DNA of 64,000 nt from Vibrio superstes (GCF_003569005.1 NZ_BCUR01000004.1:1711111-1775110), one strand, 5' to 3'. Positions 38,370 through 48,524 are shown, counted from the stretch's first letter. Notes: a model not told the origin generated them from the sequence alone. Translations and numbers: made by a program.

Positions 38370-39524
38370 TTAACTGTTTTCTGATGCCGACACTTTCATG
38401 CCAACGTTGAATGTACTTAACGGTCTAAGGACAACCTGAGCTTCACTGTCCGTCACAACTGGCGTTACATACACCTTGTCTTGACGTTCAAAGGCCTTAT
38501 CAGCGGAAGCCTTGTGCAGCAATCCATCGTCATCCACCAGCCATAATTCACCTTGTTGAGAGATAGCCGATGCTGGTAACTCCCAAAGTTGTTCCATCGT
38601 TGCGCCATTCAGTCTTGCTTGAACAAAGGTGCCAGAGAACAATGGGTGTTCTTTCTCAAGGGGATTATCCACCGTCACAATCAATGAGCGCTGACGGGTT
38701 CCAGAATCAAGGTGTTGATAAGCACGCTCCACCTCACCAGTCCAGCTTTGTAGACCGTTGCTGTCAGTAAGCTCAACACTCCATTGCGTAAAATCTTGGC
38801 TTTGTGGCAAATTAGCCCATTGAGCCTCAGATAAAGGGATCTCAACCTCGATACGATCCACACTGTAGAATGTCGCGATCATGCCTCCAGAGGCAAGATA
38901 AGTACCGGGTTGTACATCGCGCGTGACCACTAAGGCATCAAATGGGGCCTTGATCTCTGTATCGCTAAGGTCTTTTTGAGCCTTTTCCAATGCTTGCTGA
39001 GCGTTGACGAGTTTTGCTTTGGCGCTGGCTAACTGAGGCTCCCTAAGTACCAAAGGAGAGGCTGGCTCACCAGACAACCCCGAGCGTTGCCACTCAGATT
39101 TTGCTTGCTCGCCCTGGCGCTCTTCTTCAAGCAATTCCAGCCTTGTATCGGCAACATCAGCCTTAGCCTGAGACAATGCCTGTTGGTAGGCCGTATCATC
39201 TAACCTTGCCAATACTGTGCCTTGCTCTATGACCTTGCCGGTCTCAAACTCATCCGCCAACCATTCCACTCGCCCGCTTACTTCACTGGCAAATTGCAAC
39301 TCGAAGCGTGGTCTTGTTTCCCCATAACCAATCACTTCGGCCTCATAAGCACTTGCTGTAGTGGTTTGAACCGAAACGCTTGGCAGCACAACATTATTCT
39401 GCTGAACATGTTGAGTTGAGGCTTCTTTCGCCATGGCCATTTGCATGCCGTTATAGCCCACTACACCAGCAATTGAACCTGCTGCAGCTAGGGTGATAAC
39501 TAGAGTGATTACGTTCTTTTTCAT
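38370..39524 (-). CDS. RND efflux periplasmic adaptor
   Basis: The 384-residue membrane-fusion protein has an N-terminal anchor or signal ('VITLVITLAAAGSIAGVVGYNG'), a lipoyl half ('RFELQFASEVSGRVEWLADEFETGKVIEQGTVLARLDD'; given in pieces), a coiled-coil hairpin (about 110-190) and the returning lipoyl strand 'TEIKAPFDALVVTRDVQPGTYL'. It lacks a lipobox Cys and is probably anchored by the helix. It starts within the last codon of the outer-membrane factor gene (4-base overlap). Confidence 0.92.
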   Translation of the reverse strand: MKKNVITLVITLAAAGSIAGVVGYNGMQMAMAKEASTQHVQQNNVVLPSVSVQTTTASAYEAEVIGYGETRPRFELQFASEVSGRVEWLADEFETGKVIEQGTVLARLDDTAYQQALSQAKADVADTRLELLEEERQGEQAKSEWQRSGLSGEPASPLVLREPQLASAKAKLVNAQQALEKAQKDLSDTEIKAPFDALVVTRDVQPGTYLASGGMIATFYSVDRIEVEIPLSEAQWANLPQSQDFTQWSVELTDSNGLQSWTGEVERAYQHLDSGTRQRSLIVTVDNPLEKEHPLFSGTFVQARLNGATMEQLWELPASAISQQGELWLVDDDGLLHKASADKAFERQDKVYVTPVVTDSEAQVVLRPLSTFNVGMKVSASENS

Positions 39525-40903
39525 GCTGAAACTCCCAAGCCTAGAGCCAGGCCTAAATCAATTCGGTTTAATAATCTTTGGTAGGTGGCGTTAACCAGTT
39601 GTGCTTCGGTGTCGTAGGCTTGTTGCTGAACAGATAGCAGGTCTAGAATATCCACTAAGCCCTCGCGATATTTCTGCTCGTAACTATCGACACTGCGCTT
39701 CGCACTGGTCAATGCCGTAGACAAGTGTTGTTGCTGCAGCGACAAGGCATACTCTTGCCCCGTAGCGTTCTCCACTTCATTGACCGCATTAAGTAGGATC
39801 TCTTGATAAGCCCAGTAGCTCTGCTCCATGGTCAATTCAGCCACTTCTGCCTCTGACTTTAACTTTCCACCTTGAAACAGTGGTGCTGATACCTGACCTA
39901 AGATTGCCCAAAGTGGATCAGAGAAGAGTGCATCACTAGGGTTGTCAGCCAGATCACTCAGGCTTGCAGAGATACTAAAAGACGGCAGCATCGCCTTATA
40001 GGCCGCATCGCTACGATAGGTATCGGCTTCGATGTTGTAGAAGGCCTGTCTTAGGTCAGGTCGACCTGACATATCCTGCATCGACAGGTTGTCTAGGGGG
40101 TTAATGACTTCAGGGAAGTCACTTGATACCTCTGGAGCAGCAGTGTCTTTACTCCACTGTCCGGTAAGCAGTAACAAACCCCGTTTACTTTGTTGTAAGT
40201 TTTCTTGGTACTGAGCGACGGTAGCTCGAGTCGATGCAGCACTAGTTTTGGCATTATCTAGCTCTTCTAAACTGCCCAATCCAACCTGATAACGGTCTAG
40301 CACCAAGGATTCGTTGTTATCCAAGATTTCGAGACGACGTTGCTCTATCTCGAGCAACTGCTGATTAACACTGATCTCAAGCCACGCGCGCATAATACTG
40401 GCGGATAAAAGATCGCGCGCGGAATCGAGATTTGCTTGGGTGGCAGCGATGTCTTTTAATGCTGCGCTGTTGCTATCTGCAACCTTTTGCCATAAGTCCA
40501 ACTCCCAAGAGGCGGTCAAATCGGCATTATATTGCTCTCCATTCGCTTCGCTGTTCTCTCCAGAAAATGAAGCCGTAACCGAAGGCAGTCTATCCGCCCC
40601 CGTGACTCCTTGCTCGGCACCGGCGATCTTTAATGCCAATACACTCTGCTGAAGGCTGGGATTATTTTCAAAAGCTACCTTAAGGTATTGCTCTAGTTCT
40701 GGAATATTGACTAAATCAGTCAGGTAGTTTGGCTCTGTTTGCTCGGTAATTGTCAGGTTGCGCTCAACGCTCACCTTTTGTATTACCTGCTCTATCGTCG
40801 AGCTCTGTGTCTCTGATGCTTGTGAGGCGTAATTGGTATCGCTATGAGATGCACAACCTAGCAAGCCGCTTAGCATTAAAGTAAGAATGGAATATCGAAA
40901 CAT
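39521..40903 (-). CDS. TolC-like outer-membrane efflux lipoprotein
   Basis: The 460-residue outer-membrane factor has a lipoprotein signal with lipobox 'GLLGC' and the lipidated Cys at about residue 17. The body consists of two long helical repeats typical of the family: 'LALKIAGAEQGVTGADRLPSV', 'ISVNQQLLEIEQRRLEIL', 'EVAELTMEQSYWAYQEILL' and 'YEQKYREGLVDILDLLSVQQQAYD'. It provides the exit duct for this operon's pump, so the system is complete (duct, adaptor, pump, regulator pair). It is the first gene of the operon. Confidence 0.92.
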   Translation of the reverse strand: MFRYSILTLMLSGLLGCASHSDTNYASQASETQSSTIEQVIQKVSVERNLTITEQTEPNYLTDLVNIPELEQYLKVAFENNPSLQQSVLALKIAGAEQGVTGADRLPSVTASFSGENSEANGEQYNADLTASWELDLWQKVADSNSAALKDIAATQANLDSARDLLSASIMRAWLEISVNQQLLEIEQRRLEILDNNESLVLDRYQVGLGSLEELDNAKTSAASTRATVAQYQENLQQSKRGLLLLTGQWSKDTAAPEVSSDFPEVINPLDNLSMQDMSGRPDLRQAFYNIEADTYRSDAAYKAMLPSFSISASLSDLADNPSDALFSDPLWAILGQVSAPLFQGGKLKSEAEVAELTMEQSYWAYQEILLNAVNEVENATGQEYALSLQQQHLSTALTSAKRSVDSYEQKYREGLVDILDLLSVQQQAYDTEAQLVNATYQRLLNRIDLGLALGLGVSA

Positions 40904-41053
40904 GGTGTTGTCCCCTGCGAAGTTGCGAGCAAGGTAACAAAGTCAGGGTTAAGGAGGGGTTAAGACGGGGGTTAATAGCAGAAAAAATCCAGCTGTAGTG
41001 CGGGTTGGGTATAGCAAGTACACGTTGAATGTCGGAGTACAGCCGCAGTAAAC

Positions 41054-41085
41054 ACAAAGGCCTAGCTAATCAGCTAAGCCTTTGT
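41054..41085 (-). terminator. Probable terminator of the alcohol dehydrogenase gene
   Basis: ACAAAGGCCTAGCT and AGCTAAGCCTTTGT pair with one mismatch around AATC. A T-rich tail follows on the minus strand, between the dehydrogenase gene and the efflux operon. Confidence 0.6.
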
Positions 41086-41114
41086 ACTGTGTAGTGCCGT
41101 CATTAACTGGATTG

Positions 41115-42314
41115 TTATGCCATCTCAGACAGGTCGCCCTGCTCTCTTCGATTTTGCTTATTTTCACAGGTGCAAACCTGATTCAATACTTCGACCAACC
41201 TATCATGAGTGAGAGGTAAAGGATTTCCCTTGATTGCCACCGATTTCAACGCATCATCGGCAATGGCATCAAAAGATGCATCACAAATACCGTAATGAGA
41301 TAATGTAGGCAACTCCAGTTTATCCAACATACTGTTTACCCAGTGAATGCTGTCATCCATGTGTGCATCATCATTCTCTGTGACAAATTGAGCTATCTTG
41401 CGATAACGTGTCAACAGGTCATTTCGTCCACTCTGTTTGGCAGCGCGCATGTTTTCGTTCATCACAAACGGAGCAAGCCTAGCGGTAATTACACTGTGTG
41501 GTGCTCTAATCTTGCCACCCAGAGCCGAAGCTAAGCCATGTGCGGCTCCCAGTTTTGCGTTGGTAATCGCCATCCCACCTAGCATAGCGGCAAATGAAAG
41601 ATCTGAACGCGCTCTTGGGTTATCTTGACGGCATCCTGGGATAATAGAACGCGCTAAGCGTCTGAGGCCTTCTTCGCAAATCATATCCGTTAAAGGGTTT
41701 GGTTCACCACACACGTACGCCTCCATAAGATGCGTAAATGCATCCATGGCGCCTCGCCCTGAGGTTTGAGGATCAGTGCCGTAGGTTAATGTAGGGTCGA
41801 CAATGGCGACATTAGGTAGCATCTCCGGACTGCGAAGGCTTACTTTTACCTTATCTTGGCCTGACTTTAGTACGGCATTTTTAGTGACTTCCGCCCCTGT
41901 ACTGGCCGTTGTTGGAATCGCAATCATAGGCAGAGGCGCAGCTTTAATCGGCACATTTCTTCCGACCACTTCTACATAGTCGTACAAATCCCCATTATTG
42001 GTCACCATCGCCGCTAGCGCTTTACCCATATCTATCACACTCCCCCCACCAATCGCCACCACCATATCTGGCTTGAAGCGACGCGCTACAACAGCGGATT
42101 CCTCAACCATAGTAATATTGGGTTCGTTACTGACGGAAATATGTTGATAACGCATTGACTGGCTTTTTAGGTAACGGGTAATCATCTGCGAGCGAGAAAG
42201 GTCCTTTCCTGTCACTAGCAAAACACTATAGCCAAATTGATTAAGGATTGAGAGCGATGATTGAAGAGCTCCCTCGCCGAATATAATCCTTGATGTAGTC
42301 ATGAACTGAAACAT
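41115..42314 (-). CDS. Iron-containing (group III) alcohol dehydrogenase
   Basis: The 399-residue oxidoreductase binds NAD(P) at 'VVAIGGGSVIDMGKALAAM' and a metal through the expected residues in 'AMDAFTHLMEAYV' (Asp and His), 'GAAHGLASALGG' (His) and 'APHSVITA' (His). Such enzymes reduce aldehydes or oxidise alcohols; the substrate is unknown. The C terminus is unusually Cys/Asn/Arg-rich ('CTCENKQNRREQGDL'). Monocistronic between two terminators. Confidence 0.93.
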   Translation of the reverse strand: MFQFMTTSRIIFGEGALQSSLSILNQFGYSVLLVTGKDLSRSQMITRYLKSQSMRYQHISVSNEPNITMVEESAVVARRFKPDMVVAIGGGSVIDMGKALAAMVTNNGDLYDYVEVVGRNVPIKAAPLPMIAIPTTASTGAEVTKNAVLKSGQDKVKVSLRSPEMLPNVAIVDPTLTYGTDPQTSGRGAMDAFTHLMEAYVCGEPNPLTDMICEEGLRRLARSIIPGCRQDNPRARSDLSFAAMLGGMAITNAKLGAAHGLASALGGKIRAPHSVITARLAPFVMNENMRAAKQSGRNDLLTRYRKIAQFVTENDDAHMDDSIHWVNSMLDKLELPTLSHYGICDASFDAIADDALKSVAIKGNPLPLTHDRLVEVLNQVCTCENKQNRREQGDLSEMA

Positions 42315-42582
42315 AGAAACATCCTCTGTTAGTCTCTAGGGTAAACATTAGCATGCACCCTAATGGGTACTAATTTATTGATTTACTTCAATCAAATTTT
42401 TCATAAAGACCTACAAACAGTTTACATTACATATCAGATCACACTCCGTTTGATATCTTAGTTTTGCTGAAACCGTTACCGCTTAGTTTTGATAGGTGCT
42501 TCCTATCACAGTAACAGGTAATTTATTCTTTATTTCAGTGAAGGGTTGAGGCATAGTTTCAGCATCGGAAAAGGAGAATTTT

Positions 42583-42846
42583 ATGTTTGTAGTTATTTTT
42601 GGTCGTCCAGGCTGCCCATTCTGCGTTCGCGCAAAAGACATTGCTGAAGAGCTTAAAGAGAAGCGTGAAGATTTTAACTATCGTTACGTTGATATCCATG
42701 CAGAAGGCATTTCAAAAGCAGATCTGGAGAAGACGGTTGGTAAACCTGTAGAAACAGTACCTCAGATCTTTATCGACCAAGACCACGTTGGCGGCTGTAC
42801 AGAATTTGAAGCTTACGCGAAAGAGAACCTAGAGCTTTACGCTTAA
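42583..42846 (+). CDS. grxA: Glutaredoxin 1
   Basis: The 87-residue thioredoxin-fold protein reduces disulfides with glutathione, including ribonucleotide reductase. The active site is C11-P-F-C14 ('FGRPGCPFC'). 'GKPVETVPQIFID' holds the cis-Pro loop and 'GGCTEFEAYAKENL' closes the fold. The sequence follows E. coli GrxA throughout. Strong ribosome-binding site AAGGAGAA eight bases before the ATG. Followed by a terminator. Cytoplasmic. Confidence 0.97.
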   Translation: MFVVIFGRPGCPFCVRAKDIAEELKEKREDFNYRYVDIHAEGISKADLEKTVGKPVETVPQIFIDQDHVGGCTEFEAYAKENLELYA

Positions 42847-42909
42847 GTCGATTGGCTCAACTCAAGAGCCGGTCTCATAGGCTTTTTAAAAGTCCTGAAA
42901 ATATGAATT

Positions 42910-42949
42910 AATCCCCAATAATCAGAAAACAGTTATTGGGGATTTTTTT
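42910..42949 (+). terminator. Rho-independent terminator of grxA
   Basis: AATCCCCAATAA and TTATTGGGGATT form a perfect 12 bp stem followed by TTTTTTT. Confidence 0.92.
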
Positions 42950-43211
42950 GTGGACAAACAACAGCCTAACCGCCTGCAATACAAGCAAATTCAGCGCAAT
43001 AATTGCTCTGGGTGAATTTTGACAGGCAAAAATGGAAAGTTACTTTCCAGCACATGATTCGCGTGCTATTTATTCCAATTAATCTCTATATAACAATAAC
43101 TTAATCACTAAATATGCATTTTTAATGCATTTTACGGTGATTGATGTGATGCCTTCATCCCTGTATACCTAACTGCGTTCATACTAAAAACGACTATATA
43201 CAGACACAACT
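42950..43211. promoter_or_regulatory. Upstream region of the POT permease gene
   Basis: AT-rich region before the peptide permease gene. TGCATTTTTAATGCA at about 43117-43131 is a short palindrome close to the likely promoter. No defined operator is recognised. Confidence 0.35.
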
Positions 43212-44603
43212 ATGACTATTCAAAAAAACATTCTAGGCCATCCGCGCGGCCTATTTCTCCTATTTAGCACTGAGCTATGGGAACGATTCTCTTATTACGC
43301 AATGCGTGCCATCCTTGTTCTTTATCTTACAGATACCACACTTAATGGCGGTCTTGGTTGGAGCACCAAGGAAGCGCTAGATCTTTATGGTATCTATACC
43401 GGCCTAGTTTATATCACCCCTCTTATAGGTGGCTGGATTGCAGATAACTTCTTAGGACAACGTAAATCCGTTCTTATTGGTGGTGTATTAATGGCCTTGG
43501 GCCAATTTTCATTGGCACTACCTAACCATGCCTTTGGACTCGATATCCATACCACATTCTATTTCGGTCTAACCCTACTTATTCTGGGCAACGGTCTGTT
43601 TAAGCCAAACATCTCAACGATGGTTGGCGACCTTTATGAAGAAGGTGATAACCGTCGTGATGGTGCATTTACTATCTTCTACATGGGCATCAACCTTGGC
43701 GCGCTTATCGCAGGTGTTGTTGCCGGTAGTGTGGCTAACTCTTACGGTTGGAACGCAGGCTTTCTTGTGGCGGGCATCGGTATGGTACTGAGCGTGGTAC
43801 TTCAGGTAAGCCTTGGCCATTCTTGGTTGGGTAAAATCGGCACTGTTCCTGCAGCTAAACTTGCTCTACAGAAAAACAAAAACAAACAGAAAGCTCCATT
43901 GACCAAACAAGAAACTGATCGACTAAAAGTGATCATGGTACTGGGTCTGTTCGTTATCGTATTCTGGGCAGGTTTCGAGCAAGCTGGTGGCCTGATGAAC
44001 ATCTATACCCAACAATACACTGACCGCATGTTAGGTAACTTTGAAGTCCCTGCAGCTTGGTTCCAATCGCTAAACCCGTTCTTCATTATGCTTCTAGCAC
44101 CACTATTGGCAGCGGTATGGGTTAAGCTTGGTAAGCGTGAACCAAGTTCACCAGTGAAATTTGCTATGGCATTATTCTTCCTGGCAGTAGGCTTCTTGTT
44201 CATGGTAGGCGCTGTATTACAACAAGGTGGCGATGAGACCGTTAAGACTTCAATGTTTTGGTTGGTTGGTGCGTTCTTCTTCCACACCTTAGGCGAGCTG
44301 TGTATCTCCCCAATCGGTCTCTCTATGGTGACAAAACTTGCTCCGCTTCGCCTAGCATCACTGTTAATGGGCGCATGGTTTGGTTTCAATGCCATTGCCA
44401 ACTACGTAGCGGGCTTCATTGGTTCTCACGTAGGTGATTACGGCGCTATGTCCATCTTTGGTGGCATTGCAGTAGCAGCAACCGTCTCTGGTATTATTCT
44501 ACTGTTTATGTCGAATACGCTAGTTAAGTGGATGCACGGTGCCGAAAGCAAGCCGGATACTATCCAAGATAAAGTGCAAGATGCGCAAACTCTTCCTGCT
44601 TAA
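43212..44603 (+). CDS. POT family di-/tripeptide permease
   Basis: The 463-residue proton-coupled oligopeptide transporter has the family signatures: the ExxER motif region 'ELWERFSYYAMRAILVLYL', 'GGWIADNFLGQRKSVLIGG', the PTR2 signature around 'FTIFYMGINLGALIAGVVAG' and 'FWAGFEQAGGLMNIYTQQ'. It imports di- and tripeptides in the inner membrane. E. coli members (DtpA/DtpB) are 485-500 residues, so this one is a little short but complete. Monocistronic. Confidence 0.93.
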   Translation: MTIQKNILGHPRGLFLLFSTELWERFSYYAMRAILVLYLTDTTLNGGLGWSTKEALDLYGIYTGLVYITPLIGGWIADNFLGQRKSVLIGGVLMALGQFSLALPNHAFGLDIHTTFYFGLTLLILGNGLFKPNISTMVGDLYEEGDNRRDGAFTIFYMGINLGALIAGVVAGSVANSYGWNAGFLVAGIGMVLSVVLQVSLGHSWLGKIGTVPAAKLALQKNKNKQKAPLTKQETDRLKVIMVLGLFVIVFWAGFEQAGGLMNIYTQQYTDRMLGNFEVPAAWFQSLNPFFIMLLAPLLAAVWVKLGKREPSSPVKFAMALFFLAVGFLFMVGAVLQQGGDETVKTSMFWLVGAFFFHTLGELCISPIGLSMVTKLAPLRLASLLMGAWFGFNAIANYVAGFIGSHVGDYGAMSIFGGIAVAATVSGIILLFMSNTLVKWMHGAESKPDTIQDKVQDAQTLPA

Positions 44604-44615
44604 TAGATATGTTCT

Positions 44616-44646
44616 AAGGGTCGCATTTAGCGACCCTTTTTTATCT
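44616..44646. terminator. Bidirectional terminator between POT permease and gtrA
   Basis: AAGGGTCGC and GCGACCCTT pair around ATTTA with a T-run on the plus strand. The converging GtrA gene ends at the T-run, so the hairpin may serve both. Confidence 0.82.
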
Positions 44647-45021
44647 AAAGACCCAACGGGCGCTGAGCAGATAATTACTCACTAGACCAGCTGCAACACC
44701 GCACACGAACGCAATGACATGGGTAATAGGATTTTCTCCAAGGAAAAGCAGTATGCCCTTAAAGACCATCAGATTTGGCAACATTGAGATGCAGGCAGAG
44801 AGAAAAAAACGCTTCCATTGACCAAAGCGGTCTGAGGTACTTTTAAAGGTATACAAGCGATTACCAAGCCAAGTTGTGTTAGCAACGACGATAAATGAAA
44901 GCACTCTCGATAGCATGGTGGGTAAACCAAACCAGTAAACCAATATCGAAAATACTAAAATATCCACCACAAAACCTGCGGCCCCTACTTTAGCAAAACG
45001 CAAAAAGCGTCCGTTTTTCAT
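44641..45021 (-). CDS. GtrA family membrane protein
   Basis: The 126-residue protein has four predicted helices and the GtrA motifs 'RFAKVGAAGFVVDILVFSILV', 'VANTTWLGNRLYTF' and 'AAGLVSNYLLSARWVF'. The family takes part in transferring lipid-linked sugars or is a flippase-like partner of glycosyltransferases in O-antigen or teichoic-acid modification. No glycosyltransferase lies beside it here, so the partner is elsewhere or unknown. Confidence 0.9.
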   Translation of the reverse strand: MKNGRFLRFAKVGAAGFVVDILVFSILVYWFGLPTMLSRVLSFIVVANTTWLGNRLYTFKSTSDRFGQWKRFFLSACISMLPNLMVFKGILLFLGENPITHVIAFVCGVAAGLVSNYLLSARWVFR

Positions 45022-45144
45022 TCCATACCTTTATATAAATTCGTTTTAATGTGAACAAATCATCTTGGTTTACGCGTCAAATAACACTAAGATGACCGAC
45101 TTTTGCTGATTCGACTCGCCATATAATGATCGCTAAGCACACCT

Positions 45145-46056
45145 ATGAAACTTGATACTAGTCCAGTTACACAACATATCTTTCGCGACCACTGCTTTTA
45201 TTTAAAGCGCGATGACCAACTACATCAACATTTTTCTGGCAATAAAGCTAGAAAATTCATGCGGTTGTTACAAGATGATTATGCTGGCATTGATACCCTT
45301 ATCGGTTACGGTTCCATACAAGCCAACTCTCTCTACTCTTTGGCGGCGCTGTGTAAAATCAGAAAGTGGAAGCTGGAATTCTACGTTCAGCGTATTCCGC
45401 AGTGGCTTAAAGACAATCCTCGAGGCAACTACCGAGGTGCTCTCGAACTTGGCGCAAGTATCATAGAATGTGACAGTGCCTTTTCAGAAGGTATTCACCC
45501 TGCTGATTACATTCGAGACGTTAGACAACCAGAGGTAAATTGCCTGGTGATCCCCGAAGGTGGGCGCTCTTACCTCTCAGAAGAAGGCATTAAAGGGTTA
45601 GCGAGCGAATTACTCACCTGGACTCGCTACCGCCCAAATCAAAAGTTTGCTATCGCCCTTCCCTCTGGCACTGGCACCACAGCGTTCTATCTACACAAAC
45701 ACCTCAAGCAACACGATATCCCTGTACTCACCTGCGCCTGTGTGGGCGGCAGCGAGTATCTTCAGACTCAGTGGCAAGAGCTAGGTGGCAAGCACTTTCC
45801 TACCGTCTTGTCTGCGAACTACAAGCATCACTTTGGCAAGCTGTATGAAAGTGAATTTCGAATTTGGCAAAAACTAGAGAAAATCACCAACGTTGAGTTT
45901 GACCTTTTGTATGACCCTTACATGTGGAATTGCCTACTACCATGGATGGATGAGAATCCAGACATCAATGTACTGTATGTTCACCAAGGTGGCATTTTAG
46001 GCAATGAAACTATGCTGCCTAGATACTTACGCAAGTTCGACGTCCAACCCGCTTAA
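45145..46056 (+). CDS. ACC deaminase/D-cysteine desulfhydrase family enzyme
   Basis: The 303-residue PLP enzyme has its Schiff-base Lys at K34 in 'HFSGNKARKFM', the family's usual SGNKxRK motif. 'IGYGSIQANSLYSLAALCKI' (the SNHxR-like loop, here SIQANS) and 'LPSGTGTTAFYL' (phosphate-binding Gly-rich loop) follow. Substrates of relatives are 1-aminocyclopropane carboxylate or D-cysteine. The loop has Q-A-N-S instead of the usual S-N-H, so the specificity may differ. Cytoplasmic, single gene. Confidence 0.85.
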   Translation: MKLDTSPVTQHIFRDHCFYLKRDDQLHQHFSGNKARKFMRLLQDDYAGIDTLIGYGSIQANSLYSLAALCKIRKWKLEFYVQRIPQWLKDNPRGNYRGALELGASIIECDSAFSEGIHPADYIRDVRQPEVNCLVIPEGGRSYLSEEGIKGLASELLTWTRYRPNQKFAIALPSGTGTTAFYLHKHLKQHDIPVLTCACVGGSEYLQTQWQELGGKHFPTVLSANYKHHFGKLYESEFRIWQKLEKITNVEFDLLYDPYMWNCLLPWMDENPDINVLYVHQGGILGNETMLPRYLRKFDVQPA

Positions 46057-46067
46057 AGAGTCGTGAG

Positions 46068-46102
46068 ATAGGTCGCATATTCGCAATAATATCGCGACCT
46101 AT
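46068..46102. terminator. Hairpin after the PLP-enzyme gene
   Basis: ATAGGTCGC and GCGACCTAT form a perfect 9 bp stem with a 17-base loop. No T-run follows, so termination is uncertain. Confidence 0.4.
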
Positions 46103-46179
46103 TCACACTAATCCCGCGACCTTTCCTCGCAATTTGTTACATTTAGCGCGTTTATCACTCTTTTGGCGTGGAGCGCACA

Positions 46180-48141
46180 ATGAGAACCTCAATCAAACCA
46201 ATTTCACTGGCCGTTTTAGGTGGCATGCTAGCAATGGCAGGCCCTGTTATGGCAGACACAATCAAGCTTCGTATTATCGAAACGACCGACATTCATACCA
46301 ATGTAATGGACTATGACTACTACAAAGATTCTCCATCACAAAAAATCGGTCTAACACGTGCAGCGACTCTAGTAAAAGAAGCGCGCGCCGAAGTAAGCAA
46401 CAGTGTGTTGGTTGATAATGGTGACCTGATCCAAGGCAGCCCAATGGGCGACTACATGGCTTCAAAAGGCATTAAAATGGGTGAAGTACACCCTGTCTAC
46501 AAAGCCATGAACCAGCTTGATTACGATGTCGGTAACATCGGCAACCACGAATTCAACTACGGCCTTGAGTTTCTATTCGAAACTATCAACGATGCTGAAT
46601 TCCCTTACATCAGTGCCAACGTGTTTGACAAAAAAACCGGCGAGCATCTGTTTAAGCCATACATCATCAAAGAGCATACCTTTACTGACGTAGACGGCGA
46701 GTCTCACAAGGTAAAAGTGGGCTACATCGGCTTCGTACCACCTCAAATCATGGTATGGGACAAGAAGAACCTAGAAGGTCGTGTTTACGCTGAAGACATC
46801 AAAGAAACCGCTGAGAAGATGGTTCCACAGATGAAGAAAGAAGGCGCTGATATCATTGTCGCGATCCCTCACTCTGGTGTATCACAAGACCCGTACAAAC
46901 AAGGGGCAGAAAACTCCACATACTACCTATCAGAAGTGGAAGGTATTGATGCCATCGCCTTTGGTCACTCTCACGCGGTATTCCCAGGTAAAGGCTTTGA
47001 TAACATCCAAGGCATCGATAACGAAAAAGGCACAATCAATGGCGTAACCGCTGTAATGCCAGGTCGTTGGGGCAGCCACGTGGGTGTTATGGACCTGACT
47101 TTGGCACAAGAAGATGGTAAATGGGTAGTAGCTGACGGCCAATCTGAAGCGCGTCCAATCTTTGATACCGCGAACAACAAGTCTTTGGCAGAACCTGATG
47201 CTGGCATTGTTAAAGCACTAGAAGAAGATCATAAAGGCACACGTGAGTTTGTTAACCAACCTATTGGTAAAGCCAACGATGTAATGTACAGCTTCCTTGC
47301 ACTTGTGCAGGACGATCCCACTATTCAGATCGTTAACCTTGCACAAAAGGATTACGTTGAGCGTTTCATCCAAGGTGACCCAGACCTAGATGGTATCCCT
47401 GTACTTGCTGCCGCCGCGCCGTTTAAAGTTGGCGGACGTAAGAATGATCCGGCTAACTTCACCGAGGTGGAATCCGGTCAGCTGACATTCCGTAACGCGG
47501 CTGATCTATACCTGTATCCAAATACCCTAGTGGCACTTAAGGTCACCGGTAACGAAGTAAAAGAATGGCTAGAATGTAGTGCTGGTCAGTTCAACCAAAT
47601 TGATGTGAACAGCACCGAGCCTCAAGGTCTTATCGACTGGGACAACTTCAGAACCTACAACTTTGATGTGATTGATGGTGTTGAGTACCAAATCGATGTG
47701 ACTCAACCGCCTAAATACGATGCTGGCTGTAAGGTAATCAACCCTGAGTCTGAGCGTATTGTTGGCCTTACCTACCAAGGTAAAGCAATCGATATGAAGC
47801 AAGACTTCATCATCGCCACCAACAACTACCGTGCCTACAGCAACAGCTTCCCAGGTACCGGCCCTGACTTCATCGCATTCGACTCACCTGATGAAAACCG
47901 CACTATCGTTGCGAACTACATCTCACAAGTAAGTGCAGACAAAGGTGAAGTCACCCCAAGCGCAGACAACAACTGGCGCTTTGCTCCAGTGAAGACCGAC
48001 ACCAAACTGGATGTACGCTTTGAAACCTCACCAAGTGAGAAAGCAGCGCAGTTTATTAAAGACAAGGGTCAATACCCAATGAAGCAAGTCGCGACAGACG
48101 AAAGCGGCTTTGCTCTGTATCAGATTGATTTGACCAAGTAA
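46180..48141 (+). CDS. cpdB: 2',3'-cyclic-nucleotide phosphodiesterase/3'-nucleotidase CpdB
   Basis: The 653-residue periplasmic enzyme has a signal peptide of about 24 residues ('GPVMADTI'). The metallophosphatase domain shows '[17 protein letters not shown]' (D-x-H), '[13 protein letters not shown]' (GD), '[14 protein letters not shown]' (GNHE), 'IPHSGVS' and '[10 protein letters not shown]' (GHSH). The C-terminal 5'-nucleotidase domain follows, with '[14 protein letters not shown]'. It hydrolyses cyclic and 3'-nucleotides to give nucleosides and phosphate. GGAG at 46169-46172 supports the ATG at 46180. Confidence 0.97.
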   Translation: MRTSIKPISLAVLGGMLAMAGPVMADTIKLRIIETTDIHTNVMDYDYYKDSPSQKIGLTRAATLVKEARAEVSNSVLVDNGDLIQGSPMGDYMASKGIKMGEVHPVYKAMNQLDYDVGNIGNHEFNYGLEFLFETINDAEFPYISANVFDKKTGEHLFKPYIIKEHTFTDVDGESHKVKVGYIGFVPPQIMVWDKKNLEGRVYAEDIKETAEKMVPQMKKEGADIIVAIPHSGVSQDPYKQGAENSTYYLSEVEGIDAIAFGHSHAVFPGKGFDNIQGIDNEKGTINGVTAVMPGRWGSHVGVMDLTLAQEDGKWVVADGQSEARPIFDTANNKSLAEPDAGIVKALEEDHKGTREFVNQPIGKANDVMYSFLALVQDDPTIQIVNLAQKDYVERFIQGDPDLDGIPVLAAAAPFKVGGRKNDPANFTEVESGQLTFRNAADLYLYPNTLVALKVTGNEVKEWLECSAGQFNQIDVNSTEPQGLIDWDNFRTYNFDVIDGVEYQIDVTQPPKYDAGCKVINPESERIVGLTYQGKAIDMKQDFIIATNNYRAYSNSFPGTGPDFIAFDSPDENRTIVANYISQVSADKGEVTPSADNNWRFAPVKTDTKLDVRFETSPSEKAAQFIKDKGQYPMKQVATDESGFALYQIDLTK

Positions 48142-48154
48142 CTTACCGCAAAGA

Positions 48155-48190
48155 AAAACCCCGGACAGCGCAGCTATCCGGGGTTTTATT
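48155..48190 (+). terminator. Rho-independent terminator of cpdB
   Basis: AAAACCCCGGA and TCCGGGGTTTT form an 11 bp stem with an 11-base loop, followed by a short T-rich tail. Confidence 0.85.
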
Positions 48191-48296
48191 GTTTCTATAA
48201 ATCACAATCGACGATCCTCGTCATTACCCCGAACACACGCACCATTGGCCCACACACACTCGTCAAGCCATGCCGCACGGGTAAGGGTACCATTGT

Positions 48297-48417
48297 CCCC
48301 CACACTCGTCATTGCCGAGTGCTCTTATCGGCAATCTCTTACTACGCACACTAACTCCCTTTGGGACAGATTTCGCTGGACCAGATTCCGGCTAAGAGAC
48401 CGCCGGAATGACGAGGG
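48297..48417. repeat. Intergenic palindromic repeat, copy A
   Basis: About 121 bp. It begins CACTCGTCATTGCCGAGTG, contains the hairpin core TTGCCGA..TCGGCAA, has an internal AGATTCCGGC segment, and ends GCCGGAATGACGAG, which is inverted relative to the start. It is non-coding and related to copies B and C and, through the CGA...TCG hairpin core and following TCTC, to the array at 25.6-26.2 kb. Confidence 0.8.
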
Positions 48418-48524
48418 CGGCGCATGAGGTATATGCATTATGCGGATTTCGAATTACGGATTACGCCTTCCGTCTAAAACATTGCTCGAATGACAACTAC
48501 TTTAACCAACACACGCGTCATTAC

